Assembly: GCF_000772045.1 (NCBI RefSeq)
Contig: NZ_CP009754.1
Span: 1-64,000 of the forward strand
Length of the DNA: 64,000 bases
Direction of reading: 5' to 3'
Source: Streptomyces sp. CCM_MD2014
GTDB taxonomy: Bacteria > Actinomycetota > Actinomycetes > Streptomycetales > Streptomycetaceae
The translations under genes were made by a program, and so were the position numbers. Positions within the stretch are counted from its first letter, which is position 1, and each line of letters starts with the position of its first letter. Of this stretch, positions 52,934 to 62,245 are shown one piece after another. The notes under the pieces were generated by a model, which was not told the DNA's origin, searched no databases, and saw only the letters and a program-made list of their open reading frames with translations.

Positions 52934-53731
52934 TCACCGCACCATCGCGAGAGCCACCGCGGCCAGCAGCCCTACGTACGTCCAGGCGTGCAGGCGGTCG
53001 GGGATGCTCGGCGGGCGTCGGCGCAGCACCGCGATCACCGGCAGGGCGCCCAGCAGCAGCGCTCCGGCCGCGCGCGGGTCGACGAGGCCCACCAAGGTCA
53101 CGTCGGCCTCGGTGCCGACAAGGCCCCCGGAGCCGCCCAGGAAGACGGCGGCGGCCGGGAGCGCGATCGCGAGGGTCAGCGGGTTGGCCAGCGCGGTCGC
53201 CACGTGCATCGTGTACCCGGCCCGGCGCATCGCGGGGACGGTCATGACACTACCCCCCACGCCGAGGAAGGCGGCGACCGCGCCGACGGGTGCGCCGACG
53301 GCGGCCGGCAAGGGGCGCGGGGCACCCGGGGCCACCGCGGCCCGGGCGCGCGGGCGCAGGAAGCCGGGGCGCAGCAGCAGGTCGACGACGGTGAGGACGA
53401 CGTACGCGACGAACGCCCAGCGGATCAGCCCGGCCGGCGCGTGGCGCGCGGCCAGTGCCCCGGCCGAGGCGCCGGCGCCGAGCAGGAGGAGCAGCGGGCC
53501 GCCGCCGCGGAGGACGCCCAGCACCCGGCGGGGCGTGACGACGGTGGCGAAGGCGGCGTTGGCCACCATGACCAGGGCCGAGGTGGCCGTCGCCACCCGT
53601 ATCGCGTCCGCGCCGAGCGCGGAGTCCGCCCACACCACGACGGGGACGGTGACGAAACCGCCGCCGAACCCGAACAGGACGGTGGTCACACCGGTCAGGA
53701 GCCCGATTCCGAGCAGAGCCACGAATTCCAC
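52934..53731 (-). CDS. TauE/SafE (TSUP) family membrane exporter
   Basis: About 265 residues from GTG 53731 (VEFVALLGIGLLTGVTTVLF). The pattern of two repeated four-span halves is visible: FGFGGGFVTVPVVV near residue 20 and FLGVGGSVMTVPAMRRAGY near 155, the glycine-rich signature of the family. Members export sulfite, sulfoacetate or related anions; the substrate here is unknown. A divergent AraC-type regulator starts about 90 nt away and probably controls it. Confidence 0.82.
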   Translation of the reverse strand: MEFVALLGIGLLTGVTTVLFGFGGGFVTVPVVVWADSALGADAIRVATATSALVMVANAAFATVVTPRRVLGVLRGGGPLLLLLGAGASAGALAARHAPAGLIRWAFVAYVVLTVVDLLLRPGFLRPRARAAVAPGAPRPLPAAVGAPVGAVAAFLGVGGSVMTVPAMRRAGYTMHVATALANPLTLAIALPAAAVFLGGSGGLVGTEADVTLVGLVDPRAAGALLLGALPVIAVLRRRPPSIPDRLHAWTYVGLLAAVALAMVR

Positions 53732-53824
53732 ACCGGCCACTTCACCAGTCCGGCGGCGGCGCCCGCATTCGATGTCCGGCACCATACTTTCGCGACCCGG
53801 CCACGACGGCCGTAGGCTGGCCGG

Positions 53825-54631
53825 GTGAAGAACGTCCCCTTGGCCGACGTCGACGACGTGGACCGGGCCGTGCTGCCGATCGGCACCGATTACCCGCCCG
53901 GCCACCTCCTGGACTGGCACGAGCACCGGCGCGCGCAGTTCCTGTACGGCGCCACCGGAGTCATGGTGGTCGACACCGACGACGGCACCTGGACCGTGCC
54001 GCCCGAGCGGGCCGTCCTGATCCCGTCCGGCACCCGGCACCGGGTGCGGATGCTGGGCGTGAGCACTCGCAGTCTGTACATCGAGCCGGACGCCGTGCCG
54101 TGGTGGCCCGACACCTGCACGGTCGTGGACGTGCCGCCGCTCCTGCGTGAACTGCTGCTGGCGGCCGTGGAGTTCGAGGCCGACTACAGCCTGGCCGGAC
54201 GCGACGGCAGCGTGGCCGACCTCCTGCTGCACGAGATCGCCGCGCGTGCCCCGCTCCCGTTCCACGTCCGCATCCCCGCGTCCGCGGACCTGGCGGCGCT
54301 GTGCCGGGAGTATCTGGCCGCCCCGGACACCGGGGTCTCCAATGCCGCCTGGGCGGCGCGGACGCACCTGAGCGAGCGGGCGTTCACGCGGCGCTTCCGG
54401 GCCGAGACGGGCGACAGTCCGGCCGTCTGGCGGGGCCGGGCGCGCCTGCTCGCGGCGGTGCCGCTGCTGCGGTCCGGTTCGGTCAGCGAGGTATCCGGCC
54501 GGCTCGGCTACGCCTCCCCCGCCGCGTTCACCGCCGCCTTCACCCGCACCTTCGGTGTCCCACCGTCCCGGTTCACCCGGGGGCACCGGGGGCGGTCGAC
54601 CGTGCACGGCCTCGTCAGGGACCCTTCGTGA
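53825..54631 (+). CDS. AraC-family regulator with N-terminal cupin
   Basis: 268 residues from GTG 53825. An N-terminal cupin sensor (LLDWHEHRRAQFLYG near residue 28, VLIPSGTRHRV near 65) and a C-terminal double helix-turn-helix (NAAWAARTHLSERAFTRRFR near 178, and VSGRLGYASPAAFTAAFTRT near 225). It is divergent from the TauE/SafE gene, the usual arrangement for a ligand-responsive activator or repressor of an exporter. Confidence 0.85.
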   Translation: MKNVPLADVDDVDRAVLPIGTDYPPGHLLDWHEHRRAQFLYGATGVMVVDTDDGTWTVPPERAVLIPSGTRHRVRMLGVSTRSLYIEPDAVPWWPDTCTVVDVPPLLRELLLAAVEFEADYSLAGRDGSVADLLLHEIAARAPLPFHVRIPASADLAALCREYLAAPDTGVSNAAWAARTHLSERAFTRRFRAETGDSPAVWRGRARLLAAVPLLRSGSVSEVSGRLGYASPAAFTAAFTRTFGVPPSRFTRGHRGRSTVHGLVRDPS

Positions 54632-54850
54632 ACAGAACGCCCGGCGACCCGGAGGCGTCTCCCTCCAGGTGACGGTTCCATCGGCACACCCGGGTCCTCG
54701 GGGCGACGGCTACCGCGGCGAGGGCCGACGCTCGCGTGCCGAAATCCGTCGACGACCACGTGCGCGGCGGAGAACATCCGGGGCCATGACTTCTGTCGAC
54801 GAACCCGCGCCCCCCGGAGCGGTCCGTCGCGCGGATGTGGCGGCAAGACC

Positions 54851-56045
54851 GTGAGTGGCGAGCCGTTCCCCGTGCTGTGGCTCCGCGGTCCGCCGGGAGT
54901 CGGGAAGACCACGGTCGCCTGGGAGCTGTACTCCCGCCTCGGGCGGGACGGGATCGAGGGCGCCTTCGTCGACGTCGACCAGGTGGGGATCTGCTACCCC
55001 GAGCCTGCGGGGGTCCGGGGCGGCACCGTATGAAGGCACGCAACGTGGGTGCCGTGGTGGCCGGATCCGGGCGGCCGGCGCACGGTGTCTCGTCGTGCCG
55101 GGTGTCGTCGGTCCCGCCCGCGGAGCCACATGGAGGAGATTCCGCGGGCCGCGGTGACGGTCTGCCGTCTGCGTGCCGACCGGGAGGTGCTCCGGCAGTG
55201 GCTCACCGGGCGTGGAGGGCCTGCCGAGGTGGTCGACGAGATGCTGTGGGAGGCCGAGGTGCTGGACGTGAGCACCTTCGCGGATGCCTGCGTCGACACC
55301 AGCGGATTGCGGGTGGACGAGGTGGTGCGGCGCGTGGGGGAACGGACCGGTGGCTGGCCGGTCCCGGCTTTCGGCCGGCCGGCTGACGCGTCCGAGCCTT
55401 CGGTGGTCGCCGCCGGGCACGGGAACCCGCGCCCGGCGCGGGCGGAGCCTTCCGCCCGTCCTCCGGTTCTGTGGCTGTGCGGCACGACCGGCGTCGGCAA
55501 GTCGGCCGTCGGCTTCGAGGTCTACCGAAGAGTCCTGGGCGCCGGTGCCACCGCCGCGTGTCTCGATCTCGACCAGCTCGGTTGGTGCGGCCCGGTTCCG
55601 GGTGGTCCCGCCAACCACGGGGTCAAGGCCGGCCCGCAATCCGGCCGCCGTGTGGCGGACCTACCGCGAGGCCGGGGCCCAGTGCCTCGTCGTGTCCGGC
55701 CCGGTCGAGGGCGAGGCCATGGTCCGGGCGTACTCCGAAGCGGTGCCTGCGGCCGCGTTCGCCCTGAGCCGACTGCACGCCGGACGACGGCACTTGGCGG
55801 CACGCATCATCTGCCGCGGTCGAGGCCGCAGTTGGACTCAACCGGGCGGCCCTCTACGGGGTCAGCCCGTCGCACGCCTCCTGCACGTCGCCGACCAAGC
55901 GGCGGCGGTGGCCGCCGGCATGGAAGACGCCGGGACCGGTGATCGGTGCGTCGACACCGACGGACTCACCGTCGAGCAGGTGGTCGATGCGATCGTGGCC
56001 GGTGCCGCGGTACCCCTGCTGTCGGTGCCCTTGTCGGGGCAGTAA
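54851..56045 (+). pseudogene. decayed protein with two tandem P-loop kinase-like domains
   Basis: From GTG 54851 the first Walker A is VLWLRGPPGVGKTTVAWELY, then FVDVDQVGICYPEPAG; the second domain has VLWLCGTTGVGKSAVGFEVY near 55465 and CLDLDQLGWCGPVPG. Both halves end in the same style (VDTSGLRVDEVVRRV near 55300 and VDTDGLTVEQVVDAIV near 55955), so the protein is an internal duplication. Frame changes occur near 55030, 55115, 55460 and 55640, so it is inactive. Intact relatives are small-molecule-kinase-like proteins of unknown substrate in Streptomyces. Confidence 0.7.
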
Positions 56046-56224
56046 ACGGCGGGGACGACGTCCTCGATGGCCGGGTCGTCGCGGCGGAGGTGGAGTTCAC
56101 CGCCGGCAGGGTCCGCCGGAGGCAGTCGTCCGGCGAACCCTGCCGTTCGCCGGAGGCAGTCGCCCGGTCCCCCGTGATCCACCTCACGACACTCGTAAAG
56201 TTGCGCAACCTCTAAACTGTCACC

Positions 56225-56455
56225 ATGGACACTGCCGACGCGACAAGCTGGGAGACCGCGCTGCTCACCGGGGGGCCGGTCGACGGGGCACACATGAGGG
56301 TGGCGGGGCGGCCCTGGGTGATCCAGGTGACCCGCCCCTGCGCACCGGACGACGTGCCCGACGGAGTGCGGGTGGAGGCCGTGTACGTCTACCGGCGCGA
56401 CGTCCGGGTGAAGGACCAGCCCCTGCGGTACGGATTCGACGCGGCCAGCCCCTGA
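56225..56455 (+). CDS. small hypothetical protein, 76 aa
   Basis: Starts MDTADATSWETALLTGGPVD and contains WVIQVTRP and VYVYRRDVRVKDQPLRYGFD. The beta-rich, charged sequence resembles small conserved Streptomyces proteins but I cannot assign a family. It converges on tatA, with 18 nt between the stop codons. The roughly 180 nt upstream hold a short direct repetition of GGAGG-rich sequence and no other gene. Confidence 0.6.
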   Translation: MDTADATSWETALLTGGPVDGAHMRVAGRPWVIQVTRPCAPDDVPDGVRVEAVYVYRRDVRVKDQPLRYGFDAASP

Positions 56456-56473
56456 TCCGGGGACGCCCGGGTC

Positions 56474-56746
56474 TCAGCGGGCCGAGTCGCCCCCGGCGGC
56501 CGGCCGGGCCTCCCCCGGCGCGGTGCCGCCCACTCGCGGCACCGCGGCGGTGGGGGTGGGCGCGTCGCCGGTCCCAGCGGGACGCGTGGCGTCGTCGGCC
56601 TTCATGGCCTTGGCCTCGCTCTTGAGGATGCGCATCGACTTGCCCAGGGCGCGGGCGGTCTCGGGCAGCTTCTTCGACCCGAACAGCGCGATGGTCACGA
56701 TCGCCACGATCAGCAGGTGCCAGGGTTCCAGTCCATTGCGGAGCAT
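56474..56746 (-). CDS. tatA: twin-arginine translocase subunit TatA
   Basis: 90 residues from ATG 56746 (GGAGAG upstream). A single N-terminal span (WHLLIVAIVTIALFGSKKLP, residues 9-28) with the invariant FG, an amphipathic helix (ETARALGKSMRILKSEAKAM) and a disordered Pro/Ala/Gly tail are diagnostic. TatA multimers form the pore for folded Tat substrates. It is not next to tatC, so it is probably one of several paralogues. Divergent from the LCP gene. Confidence 0.9.
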   Translation of the reverse strand: MLRNGLEPWHLLIVAIVTIALFGSKKLPETARALGKSMRILKSEAKAMKADDATRPAGTGDAPTPTAAVPRVGGTAPGEARPAAGGDSAR

Positions 56747-56897
56747 TCCGTCCACTCTCCTTGTCGCCGGTTGGCGGTCCGCACCGGACGGCACGGAGCC
56801 AACAATTGCTATATTGCGCAACTGTACAACCATGGGAGTGGGGTCAGTCGTCCCCTCCGTATGAGCCGTATGGATGAGGACGTATGAGGACGCGCCA

Positions 56898-58454
56898 GTG
56901 ACCACCACGCACGATCGCACCAGCCCTTCCCGCCGTCGGCGCCGGGTGGATCCGCCCCGCCGCGGTGGATCCACCCGGCGCCGCGCCGCGACAGCGCGGC
57001 GCCGCAGGCGCAGCACTCTGCGGATCACGCTCCTGACCGCACTGGCCGTGACGGTGCTGGGCACGGCCGGCCTGGGCTGGATCTATCTGAAGCTCAGCGG
57101 CAACATCGACACCTTCGACGGCGACGGCCTGTCCAAGAACCGTCCGGAGGCCGGCTCCTCCAAGGGCGGGAACGTCCTCGTCATCGGCTCGGACGCGCGC
57201 ACGGACGGCAACAGCGCGCTGGGAGGCGGCAGCAAGGACGACGTCGGCCGCTCCGACACGGCGTTCCTGCTGCACATCCACGCCGACCACAAACACGCGA
57301 CAGCCGTCTCCATCCCGCGCGACACCTTGCTGACCATCCCGCCGTGCAAGCTTCCCGACGGCACCTGGACGACGACGCGGACCAACGCGATGTTCAACTC
57401 GGCGTTCTCGGTGGGGCAGACGGCGAAGGGCAACCCCGCCTGCACTCAGAACACGGTCGAGAAGCTCACCGGTCTGCGCGTGGACCACACCGTCGTCGTC
57501 GACTTCAAGGGCTTCGCGGCACTGACGGACGTCGTGGGCGGGGTGGACGTGTGCCTCCCCGGCGACGTGCACGAGAAGGACCTCAACCCCCACCGCACCA
57601 CACAGGGCCGCCTGCTCTTCAAGAAGGGCGAGCAGACCGTCGCCGGACAGCAGGCCCTCGACTACGTACGCCTCCGGCACGGCATCGGCGACGGCTCGGA
57701 CATCGGCCGCATCAAACGCCAACAGGCCTTCGTCGCCAGCCTCATCGGCAAGATCAAGAGCAACGGGCTCACGCCGACCAAGCTGCTCCCCCTCGCCGAC
57801 GCGGCCACCAAGTCGATGACCGTCGACCCGGGCCTGGGCACGGCCGACAAGCTGATCTCCTTCGCGATGTCGTTGAAGGACATCGACCTGCACAGTACGA
57901 AGTTCGTCACCATACCCTGGCGGTACGAGGGCAGCCGCGTCGCGATCGTCGAGCCGGACGCCGAGCGGTTGTGGGCCGCGCTCAGGGCCGACCGCACCGT
58001 CGACGGCACCGATGCCAGCGGCAGGAGTACGGCACAGGCCTCCGCCTCCGCCTCACCGAGGGCGGAGGCCGAGGAGCGGGTGTCCGGCGACGGCATCGAG
58101 GTCGCGGTCTACAACGGCACCACCGTGCCCGGCCTGGCCTCGAACGCCGCGGCGACGCTCACCGAGCACGGCTTCACGGTCACCGGCACCGCCAACGCGA
58201 ACAGTCAGGACCACGCCACCACCGTGATCGAGTACGGCGCGGGCCTCGAAACCCAGGCCCGGACGGTCGCCGCGGTCTTCTCCGGCGCTCAGCTCCGGCC
58301 CGCCGACGGGTCCGGCGTCCGTGTGGTCCTGGGAGCGTCCTACGCCACCAGCGGCAGCTCCGCCGCGCCCGAACCGTCCACCGTGCCCTCCTCCGTTGCG
58401 GACGGGGCCCGCTCCGCCGACGACGACCTGTGCTCGGACCTGTCCTACGGGTGA
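56898..58454 (+). CDS. LytR-CpsA-Psr (LCP) family cell-wall glycopolymer ligase
   Basis: About 518 residues; GTG 56898 is preferred (GAGGACGC upstream), ATG 56874 is possible. A long Arg-rich cytoplasmic start and one span (ITLLTALAVTVLGTAGLGWIY, about residues 38-58) precede the LCP catalytic domain (about 90-330): VLVIGSDARTDG, DTAFLLHIHADHKHATAVSI, PRDTLL, and LDYVRLRHGIGDGSDIGRIK with the catalytic Arg/Asp residues. A LytR_C domain follows (EVAVYNGTTVPGLASNAAA, about 405-485). LCP enzymes attach teichoic acids, arabinogalactan-type or capsular polymers to peptidoglycan outside the membrane. It overlaps the convergent P-type ATPase gene by 10 nt. Confidence 0.88.
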   Translation: MTTTHDRTSPSRRRRRVDPPRRGGSTRRRAATARRRRRSTLRITLLTALAVTVLGTAGLGWIYLKLSGNIDTFDGDGLSKNRPEAGSSKGGNVLVIGSDARTDGNSALGGGSKDDVGRSDTAFLLHIHADHKHATAVSIPRDTLLTIPPCKLPDGTWTTTRTNAMFNSAFSVGQTAKGNPACTQNTVEKLTGLRVDHTVVVDFKGFAALTDVVGGVDVCLPGDVHEKDLNPHRTTQGRLLFKKGEQTVAGQQALDYVRLRHGIGDGSDIGRIKRQQAFVASLIGKIKSNGLTPTKLLPLADAATKSMTVDPGLGTADKLISFAMSLKDIDLHSTKFVTIPWRYEGSRVAIVEPDAERLWAALRADRTVDGTDASGRSTAQASASASPRAEAEERVSGDGIEVAVYNGTTVPGLASNAAATLTEHGFTVTGTANANSQDHATTVIEYGAGLETQARTVAAVFSGAQLRPADGSGVRVVLGASYATSGSSAAPEPSTVPSSVADGARSADDDLCSDLSYG

Positions 58455-61174
58455 CGCGGGCCGCGGACCGGACGGATGCGCCCGGAGCCGGGCCCTCGCC
58501 GTTGGTCGTAGCGCGTCCTCGCCGCCGTCAGCCCGGCCGCGTAGAGCACGAGGACGACGGCGAGCAGCACGTAGTACAGGACCGGCAGGGCCGTGAGGCC
58601 GAGCAGGGAACCGAGGGGCGAGACCGGTAGCAGCAGTCCCGCGGCGGTCAGCGCGACCGCCGCCCAGGCGACCGGGCCCGGGACGCGCCCCGCGCCGCGC
58701 AGGATCAGCATCACCAGGGCCTGGGTGACCAGGTTCTCGGTGAACCAACCGGAGTGGAAGACCGCCTCGTCGTCCAGGCCGTCGGGCCCGTACAGGGTGA
58801 GGGCGAGGACACCGAAGGTGGCCAGGTCGGCGACGGCGTTGAGCAGGCCGAAGCCGGTGATGAAGCGCAAGAGCTGGCGCGGACGCAGCAGGGTGGGGCG
58901 GCGCAGCGTCCGCGGATCGGGCCGGTCGTGGGCGAAGGCGAGCTGGGCCGCGTCGAAGCAGAGGTTCTGGGCGAGGACCTGGGCCGGGAGCATCGGCAGG
59001 AAGGGGAGCAGGAGCCCCGCGGCGAGCATCGCGATCACGTTGCCCAGGTTCGAGGACAGGATGATGCGCAGATAGGTGGCGATGTTGGCGCCGGAGTGAC
59101 GCCCCGCCGTGATGGCGTGGTCGATCGCGGTGAGGTCCTTGTCCGCGAGGACCACGTCGGCACTCTCCCGGGCGACGGCCACGGCGTCGCGGTGGACGAT
59201 GCCGACGTCGGCCGCGTGCAGGGCCGGCAGGTCGTTGACACCGTCGCCGAGGAAGCCGACGGTGTGCCCGCCGGAGCGGAGGGCGGCGGCGATCCGGGCC
59301 TTGTGGTCGGGAGTGCAGCGCGCGAAGACGGTGGCACGCCGTGCGGCAGCGGCGAGTTCGTCGTCGCCGAGCCCGTCGACGTCCGCGGCGGTGAGGACGG
59401 CCTCCGGGCCGACCTGGACGCCCAGGTCGCGGCAGGCCCGGACAGCGGTCCCCGGGTGGTCGCCGGTCAACAGCTTGACCGTGACGCCTCGGTCCGCGAG
59501 GGCGGTCAGCGTGTCGGCGGCGGTGGGCGCAGGTGCGTCCCGGAAGGTGACGAAGCCCCGGAAGACCAGGCCGCGTTCGTCGGCCGGGGTGTAGTCGCGG
59601 GTGCGAGCGGGTCGTTCGGCGGTGGCGACCGCCAGCACGCGCAGGCCGTCCTTCGCCTGCGCGGTGGCGCGGGCGAGCAGGCCGTCCCGCTCGTCCTCCG
59701 CCAGCGCGCAACGCTCCAGAACGGCCTCGACGGCTCCCTTGACGACCAGCGTGTGCGTGCCCAGCCGGCCCGGCGTGCGGACGACCGCGGTGGCAAGGCG
59801 CCGCACCGGGTCGAAGGGCAGGACCGCCACCGCGTCGTGCGACATGAGGGCGTCTTCGTCCACCGCGTCCAGGACCGCCTCGTCGAGGGCGTCGGGGGCG
59901 GGCAGATCGGCCAGATGAAGGGTCGACCAGGCGTTCACCGCGGCCCAGCGCAGCGCCGCGGAGTTCTCGGTGCCGTCCGGGTCGAGGGCGCGGTGGACGA
60001 CGGGACGGTCCTGGGTGAGGGTACCGGTCTTGTCCAGGCAGAGAACGTCGACGGCGCCGAGGTCGTGCAGGGCCGTCAGCCGTTTGACGATCACCCCGTG
60101 CGTACGGGCCAGCAGCGCCGCCGCGCGGGCCATGCAGGTGGAGACGATGACCGGCAGCATCTCCGGGGTCAGCCCGACCGCCACCGCGACGGCGAACGGC
60201 ACCGTTTCCAGGCCGCGCCCGCGCAGCGCGGCATTGGCCATCAGGACCAGCGGCGGGGTCAGCAGCATGAACCGGATCAGGATCCAGGAGACGCCGCGCA
60301 CGGAGCGGTCGAAGGCGCTCGTCTCCCGCTGCACGGCGAGGCGGCCGTGGGCCTCGGCGAACCGGGTCCGCGCACCGGTCGCCACGACGACCGCCGTGCC
60401 GCTGCCGGAGGCGACGCTGCTGCCCTGGAAACAGAGGCGGGGATCGTGGAATCCCCCCACTCCGGGATGCGTGCCGCGCGCGGCGGAACCCGTGTGGGAA
60501 CCGGCCACGACCGGCGTGTCGCCGGCGTCCTTGGCGTCCTTGGCCACGGGGGCCGACTCCCCGGTGAGCGCGGCCTGATACACCGTCAGCCCGCGGGTGC
60601 GCAGCAGCCGTACGTCGGCCGGGACCGGGTCCCCCGGACCGAGGCGGACCACGTCACCGGGCACCAGTTCGTCCACCGGTATCTCACGCGGCACGGGAGC
60701 CGCGTCGTCCTCCGTGCGGCGCTGGGTGGCGGCGGTGGTGGCGACCATCTTGCGCAGCGTGGCCATGGAACGGTCGGCCCGATGCTCCGGGGTCGCGCGC
60801 AGGACGCAGCTGACTCCGACGAGCAGCAGGATCACGCAGGCCGTGCCCCACGAGGCGACGGTCGCCGACACCAGGCCGAGACATCCCAGGACCGCCGTGA
60901 ACGGGTCCCGCAGGCTGCGGGCGAAAAGCCGCGGCCACGAGGCTCCGCGATGCACGGGGAGCGTGTTCGGCCCGATCCGTGCCAGCCGCTCCTGGGCCTG
61001 CGCCTCGGTCAGCCCGCGCGGAGTGCTGTCGAGTCGCCGCAGCACCTGCAGCACGGTCGGAACACGGGGGCCTGCGACGGGGACGCCGGCGGCCGCGAAG
61101 TCCTCCCGCGCCGACGCGGCACCCTGAGCCGGCCCTTCACCGCCGGGCTGCGACGCCGGGGCCGGCTCACGCAC
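58445..61174 (-). CDS. mgtA: P-type ATPase, MgtA-like (P3B) magnesium importer
   Basis: 909 residues. An N-terminal cation-ATPase domain (LRRLDSTPRGLTEAQAQERL, about 45-65) and actuator loop LTGESAPV near 200 are followed by the phosphorylation site VLCLDKTGTLTQD near 375, the hinge VGFLGDGVNDLPALHAADVG near 640 and six C-terminal spans. The gaps PVIVSTCMARAA before the phosphorylation site and NLGNVIAMLAAG in the C-terminal membrane part are characteristic of MgtA/MgtB. It would import Mg2+ from the periplasmic side. Its start overlaps the upstream ArsR-family gene by 8 nt, so it is regulated with, and perhaps by, that protein. Confidence 0.85.
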   Translation of the reverse strand: MREPAPASQPGGEGPAQGAASAREDFAAAGVPVAGPRVPTVLQVLRRLDSTPRGLTEAQAQERLARIGPNTLPVHRGASWPRLFARSLRDPFTAVLGCLGLVSATVASWGTACVILLLVGVSCVLRATPEHRADRSMATLRKMVATTAATQRRTEDDAAPVPREIPVDELVPGDVVRLGPGDPVPADVRLLRTRGLTVYQAALTGESAPVAKDAKDAGDTPVVAGSHTGSAARGTHPGVGGFHDPRLCFQGSSVASGSGTAVVVATGARTRFAEAHGRLAVQRETSAFDRSVRGVSWILIRFMLLTPPLVLMANAALRGRGLETVPFAVAVAVGLTPEMLPVIVSTCMARAAALLARTHGVIVKRLTALHDLGAVDVLCLDKTGTLTQDRPVVHRALDPDGTENSAALRWAAVNAWSTLHLADLPAPDALDEAVLDAVDEDALMSHDAVAVLPFDPVRRLATAVVRTPGRLGTHTLVVKGAVEAVLERCALAEDERDGLLARATAQAKDGLRVLAVATAERPARTRDYTPADERGLVFRGFVTFRDAPAPTAADTLTALADRGVTVKLLTGDHPGTAVRACRDLGVQVGPEAVLTAADVDGLGDDELAAAARRATVFARCTPDHKARIAAALRSGGHTVGFLGDGVNDLPALHAADVGIVHRDAVAVARESADVVLADKDLTAIDHAITAGRHSGANIATYLRIILSSNLGNVIAMLAAGLLLPFLPMLPAQVLAQNLCFDAAQLAFAHDRPDPRTLRRPTLLRPRQLLRFITGFGLLNAVADLATFGVLALTLYGPDGLDDEAVFHSGWFTENLVTQALVMLILRGAGRVPGPVAWAAVALTAAGLLLPVSPLGSLLGLTALPVLYYVLLAVVLVLYAAGLTAARTRYDQRRGPGSGRIRPVRGPRHP

Positions 61175-61529
61175 CGGACCCGCGCAGCCGGCGCACCGGG
61201 GCGGATGCGCCCTGGGCCCGGGCGGTGAGCTGGCCGACCATCAGGCGCACCACCGTCACCACGTCGGAGTCGTCGACGAAGTAGACGACCCGTCGGCCTT
61301 CCCTGCGGGAGCGCACCAGACCGGCCAGCTTGAGCTTCGCCAGGTGCTGGCTGACCGCGGGCAACGCCCCTCCCACCCGGTCCGCGAGGTGACTCACGTC
61401 ACTCTCACCCTGCGACAACGCCCACACGATGTGCAGCCGGGCGGACGACGCCAGCAGCCCGAACGCGGCGGCCGCCTCCGTCAGCACCTCGGCGGGCGGA
61501 TCCTCGGACCCACCGACGTCTGACGCCAC
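61167..61529 (-). CDS. ArsR-family winged-helix regulator
   Basis: About 120 residues from GTG 61529 (GGAAGGGAG upstream; an earlier in-frame start exists at 61556). The wHTH is LLASSARLHIVWALSQGESD to LPAVSQHLAKLKLAGLVRSR (about residues 22-70), followed by the wing REGRRVVYF. The usual metal Cys of helix 3 (C-x-C) is absent and the C-terminal helix lacks the D-x-H/H-x3-H pattern, so the inducer is unclear. Overlap with the MgtA-like gene suggests it controls that transporter. Confidence 0.82.
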   Translation of the reverse strand: MASDVGGSEDPPAEVLTEAAAAFGLLASSARLHIVWALSQGESDVSHLADRVGGALPAVSQHLAKLKLAGLVRSRREGRRVVYFVDDSDVVTVVRLMVGQLTARAQGASAPVRRLRGSGA

Positions 61530-61581
61530 GGTCCTGCTCCCTTCCGGCCTGATCACCAGCTCCGTGCCTTGCGCCGACCAG

Positions 61582-61665
61582 TCTAGTGCTCTGACCAGGA
61601 AGGTTCGCCGGGTTGGTGAAGGGCATCCGCTGGGGCGGACGCCCGCTCACGATGGCGGCCTGACC
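61582..61665 (+). mobile_element. internally deleted IS630 remnant
   Basis: Begins CTAGTGCTCTGACCAGGAAG, continues GGTTCGCCGGGTTGGTGA like the outer end of the IS630 copy at 22790-22830, then jumps directly to the last codons of that transposase type (KGIRWGGRPL, then stop). About 1 kb is missing between the end and the C-terminus, leaving a MITE-like scar. Confidence 0.65.
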
Positions 61666-61789
61666 AGCTGTTCCGGCAGCTCAGACCACCAGCGTCGCGT
61701 GGAGCGCACGGAATGCTTCACGGCATCGTCACCGTTGGGAGTCGGGCGCACGAGAAAGGCGAACCCGTCCTCGACGGGCTCCGCCTTCA

Positions 61790-62010
61790 ACGTCAGCAGA
61801 TTGTTCCGCCCGGGAAGCGCGGCACCTGCCGCCTCTTCGTACTGCCCGCGAACTGCCCCATCGCCAGGATGTCGCTTGCGACGCCCTCCTTCTTCATCGC
61901 GCCACTCGCGAGACTCAGCAACGACACCCTGCTGGGGTCCGTGTTGTTGATCGGGTCGCCGCCCGCGTAGAGGTGGGGGTTGGCCTCCTGCCGGGAGGGA
62001 TCGCGGTAGT
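61790..62010 (-). pseudogene. RHS-repeat C-terminal remnant
   Basis: Minus-strand reading gives YRDPSRQEANPHLYAGGDPI followed by NNTDPSRVSLLSLASGAMKK, the conserved end of an RHS core plus the start of a variable tip. No upstream repeats remain. Downstream, 61680-61790 shows another short frame (LTLKAEPVEDGFAFLVRPTP) that I cannot assign. Confidence 0.65.
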
Positions 62011-62059
62011 GATGCGCCGCGGGGGGGGCACTCGGAGGAAGTACGGAGGGAGCTCCGAG

Positions 62060-62245
62060 ATGGCGGACGACGACTTCTACACACGAGACCGGCCGGCAGA
62101 TGCACCGCTGCCGGAAGATCGTCCCCGGGGCGGAGGAGGCCCCGAGGATGTGGCGGGCCGCGGCAGGAGCCGGCGGGGGAAGTTCTGGCTCATCCTCGCC
62201 TTGATCGTTCTGGTGGTGATCTTTCTGGCTCTCTTTATGCCTTGA
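62060..62245 (+). CDS. 61-residue tail-anchored small protein
   Basis: ATG 62060 follows GGAGGGAG. A charged hydrophilic N-terminus (MADDDFYTRDRPADAPLPED) leads to an Arg-rich linker and one C-terminal span (FWLILALIVLVVIFLALFMP, residues 42-61). This is the layout of small tail-anchored membrane proteins found in many actinomycetes; function unknown. It converges on the DUF2231 remnant. Confidence 0.6.
   Translation: MADDDFYTRDRPADAPLPEDRPRGGGGPEDVAGRGRSRRGKFWLILALIVLVVIFLALFMP

Noticed and set aside
58754..61228. An 824-codon open frame antisense to the P-type ATPase
   Set aside because: The ATPase frame carries all diagnostic motifs; the antisense frame is Gly/Gln/Arg-rich with no recognisable domain.
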